From Pseudomonas sp. (GTDB lineage Bacteria > Pseudomonadota > Gammaproteobacteria > Pseudomonadales > Pseudomonadaceae), in the NCBI GenBank assembly GCA_030699825.1, contig JAUYKV010000070.1, forward strand, positions 1 to 60,660: DNA of 60,660 bases, read 5' to 3'. This document shows positions 58,950 through 60,660 of the stretch, piece after piece. Position numbers and translations under genes: made by a program. The notes under the pieces were generated by a model, which worked only from the letters and a program-made list of their open reading frames with translations, did not search any database and was not told the origin of the DNA. Numbering within the stretch: position 1 is the stretch's first letter; the number at the start of each line of letters is the position of its first letter.

Positions 58950-59067
58950 AATAACGGTCGTCCTGCTTTGTCTAGCACAAAGTCACCCCGATACAGCGTT
59001 GGATATTTCCACCGCCGATGTACAATTACCCAGTTGAATTGTCAGCCATTTCGCCAAGGATTTCCGG

Positions 59068-60024
59068 ATGTTGTCGCGCGTTCCTGCCGTCGCCCGTTGC
59101 TTGTCACTCTGCGCGTTGTTCGGCGCCAGTTCTGTGGTTGCCATGGAATGGCCTTTGCCTCCAGCCGGTGAAGACGTTGTCGGCCAAGTGCAGGTAATCA
59201 AAGCCAAATACGAAGACACCTTTGCCGATCTCGGGGTGGCCAACGATTTGGGCTATCTGGAAATGATCGCGGCCAACCCGGGTGTCGATGCTTGGCTGCC
59301 CGGTGAAGGCACGGAAATCATCCTGCCCACGCGCTTTATTCTGCCGTCGGGGCCGCGCGAGGGGATTGTGATCAATCTCGCCGAGTACCGCCTGTATTAC
59401 TTCCCGAAAGGGCAGAACGTGGTGCACACCTATCCGCTGGGAATCGGTCGGGAAGGTTGGAGTTCGCCGGTGGCCGATGCACGTATCACCGTCAAAACAC
59501 CGAATCCCGGCTGGACTCCGCCGAAATCAATTCTCGAGGAGCATGCCGCCAATGGCGACCCGCTGCCGGCTTATGTACCGCCGGGGCCGAATAACCCGCT
59601 GGGGCCCTACAAAATGGCATTGTCGGTGCCCGGCTACCTGATCCACGGCACGAACAAGAAGTTCGGTATTGGCATGCGTGTCAGTCACGGTTGTTTCCGC
59701 ATGCTCAACCATAACGTATTGCAACTGGCTGACATGGTGCCGGTTGGCACGGCTGTGCGCATCGTTAACGAGCCATACAAGTTTGGTTTGAGTAACGGCA
59801 AGGTCTATCTGGAGGCGCATGCGCCGCTTGACGATACCGGCGAATCTTCTGTTGTAGACAGGCACGCAGCCGTCATCAATGCGTTACTCAAGCGTGAAGA
59901 CCTGGGCAGCCTGCGACTGGACTGGGATATGGTGCGTGAGGTGGTAGCGGCCGAAGATGGATTGCCTGTGCCTATTGCTGAGTCGGGTGTGGTTGTTGCC
60001 AGTAGCGTAGTCACTGATATCTGA
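59068..60024 (+). CDS. L,D-transpeptidase (YkuD family)
   Basis: A 318-residue periplasmic enzyme that cross-links peptidoglycan or attaches lipoproteins to it. Signal peptide (to about VVA, residue 25), a LysM-like segment (about 45-90), then the YkuD domain: GIVINLAEYRLYYFP, and catalytic IHGTNKKFGIGMRVSHGCFRM with His207 and Cys209. In P. aeruginosa this gene (PA2854) precedes oprI, the peptidoglycan-bound lipoprotein, hinting at OprI as substrate. oprI is not found downstream here, where an rRNA-type promoter region lies instead. A terminator follows at 60193. Confidence 0.93.
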   Translation: MLSRVPAVARCLSLCALFGASSVVAMEWPLPPAGEDVVGQVQVIKAKYEDTFADLGVANDLGYLEMIAANPGVDAWLPGEGTEIILPTRFILPSGPREGIVINLAEYRLYYFPKGQNVVHTYPLGIGREGWSSPVADARITVKTPNPGWTPPKSILEEHAANGDPLPAYVPPGPNNPLGPYKMALSVPGYLIHGTNKKFGIGMRVSHGCFRMLNHNVLQLADMVPVGTAVRIVNEPYKFGLSNGKVYLEAHAPLDDTGESSVVDRHAAVINALLKREDLGSLRLDWDMVREVVAAEDGLPVPIAESGVVVASSVVTDI

Positions 60025-60192
60025 ATACGCGAAGTCGGCCAGAATCTGCTGCGCAGAAACACCGACGGTTTTTCTGCTCCATAGTGCGTTTTTTGCGGAA
60101 AGCGGTCTTGAGCGTCAGACAGAAGTAGTCAGAGTTTCAGAAGCCCGTGCAGGTGATCGCTTTCAATAGGCCAATAGGCTGGCCTGCATTGG

Positions 60193-60220
60193 TTTCCTCA
60201 GGTGTAGTTCCTGAGGTTTT
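60193..60220 (+). terminator. Probable terminator of the L,D-transpeptidase gene
   Basis: CCTCAGG and CCTGAGG form a 7-bp stem with a 7-base loop, followed by TTTT. It is 170 bases after the stop codon. Confidence 0.65.
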
Positions 60221-60297
60221 GAGCAAAGCACTGCCAGACGGCCAGGCCGCTATCTTTTGTATGGCGTAACTGCATTCGTCAGCGTCGTCATCGCGCT

Positions 60298-60334
60298 CCG
60301 TGGGATTTCGTCCGGAAGCTTCGAAATCCCACGG
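60298..60334. repeat. 13-bp inverted repeat in the gene-free 3' region
   Basis: CCGTGGGATTTCG and CGAAATCCCACGG are perfect inverted arms around an 11-base centre (TCCGGAAGCTT). The stretch 60025-60528 holds no gene that I can support; a short minus frame (60137-60367) has no ribosome site or family look. The repeat is not followed by a T-run. It may be an element end or part of the rRNA leader-flanking DNA. Confidence 0.5.
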
Positions 60335-60528
60335 ATTAGTGCTGCTACTGCTGGGTAGGCTAATCACCAGCAGTGGAGATGTCCGAGGTCCTAATGGGCC
60401 ATCGCTCTGTGGAGTAAGCGCTTGCCCAGTGGCGGTTCAAGTGGAGAGGGCGATCAATGGCTGGCCAGTCTGTTAAGCGGGGATTTGGAAGACCATAAGC
60501 CAAAGTTCAATAAGTGTTAAATAAAGCC

Positions 60529-60556
60529 TTGACGCAGTTTCTGCTGGGCCTATAAT
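60529..60556 (+). promoter_or_regulatory. Strong promoter P1 of probable rRNA operon
   Basis: TTGACG, 16 bases, then TATAAT, followed by GCGCAC, a GC-rich discriminator typical of stringently controlled rRNA and tRNA promoters. An A/T-rich stretch just upstream (AAGTTCAATAAGTGTTAAATAAAG) could act as UP element. Confidence 0.75.
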
Positions 60557-60626
60557 GCGCACCTCTTCCGGCGCAGACCTCTCGGAAAACCTCTTGCAAA
60601 ACAAGAAGTTAGCTTAAAAAGAGGGG

Positions 60627-60654
60627 TTGCAAAGCAGCGAAAGCTGTGTAGAAT
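60627..60654 (+). promoter_or_regulatory. Strong promoter P2 of probable rRNA operon
   Basis: TTGCAA, 16 bases, then TAGAAT, followed by GCGCCG. The TAGAATGCGCC form is common before Pseudomonas rRNA and tRNA genes. An A-rich stretch (AGCTTAAAAAGAGG) precedes it. The gene it serves lies beyond the window end. Confidence 0.7.
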
Positions 60655-60660
60655 GCGCCG

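Noticed and set aside
60137..60367. 76-codon minus-strand frame near the window end
   Set aside because: No ribosome site, no family resemblance, and it spans hairpins in a region before rRNA-type promoters.
1..60660. CRISPR array, tRNA genes, prophage or integrative element
   Set aside because: No regularly spaced repeats, no tRNA cloverleaf, no integrase or phage structural gene seen; only one transposase fragment.

Overview
The window comes from a gamma-proteobacterium of the genus Pseudomonas (GC-rich, strong G/C third-position bias). Gene identities and order (sucAB-lpdG-sucCD-brnQ, htpG, fabAB with a PA1611-like kinase, gpsA, selD-selU, then moxR-DUF58-tgpA, tatD, ybbP-ybbA/tesA, L,D-transpeptidase) match what I recall of two separate stretches of P. 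aeruginosa PAO1, roughly PA1585-PA1646 and PA2854-PA2875. Here the two stretches are joined near 42.8 kb. This is mostly core chromosome, not a genomic island.

Layout. 1-8 kb: the TCA-cycle operon for 2-oxoglutarate dehydrogenase and succinyl-CoA synthetase. 8-19 kb: BrnQ transporter, small membrane proteins and lipoproteins, chaperone HtpG, dienelactone-hydrolase-like protein, pirin, exported amidohydrolase, OsmC. 19.0-20.6 kb: a scar of three broken genes side by side (response regulator, transposase fragment, 5'-truncated methyltransferase). 20.9-22.6 kb: fabA-fabB for unsaturated fatty acids. 22.9-27.9 kb: an operon of TonB-dependent receptor, periplasmic binding protein and GacS-like hybrid kinase. 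28-36.8 kb: gpsA, sixA, acyl-CoA ligase, a thioesterase reduced by internal deletion, hydrolases, a glutathione transferase and an AI-2E-family permease. 36.9-42.8 kb: patatin-like lipase, selenium genes selD-selU and a chemoreceptor. 42.9-48.5 kb: MoxR/DUF58/TgpA, CHAD protein and thioesterase. 48.6-60 kb: a second chemoreceptor with an exact ANR/FNR-type box and a sigma-28-like promoter, TatD, MltF-like transglycosylase, DoxX, a collapsed ligT, GreB, YbbP-YbbA, TesA and an L,D-transpeptidase. The last 140 bases hold two tandem strong promoters of rRNA-operon type, so an rRNA operon probably starts just past the window.

The most interesting points are the receptor/binding-protein/kinase operon, which has no permease or ATPase and looks like a ligand-sensing relay across the envelope; the ANR plus sigma-28 control region of the second chemoreceptor; and a repeated pattern of gene decay by internal deletion (thioesterase, ligT) or insertion-linked truncation (response regulator, methyltransferase). 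All identifications are by reading the sequence; no database search was run.
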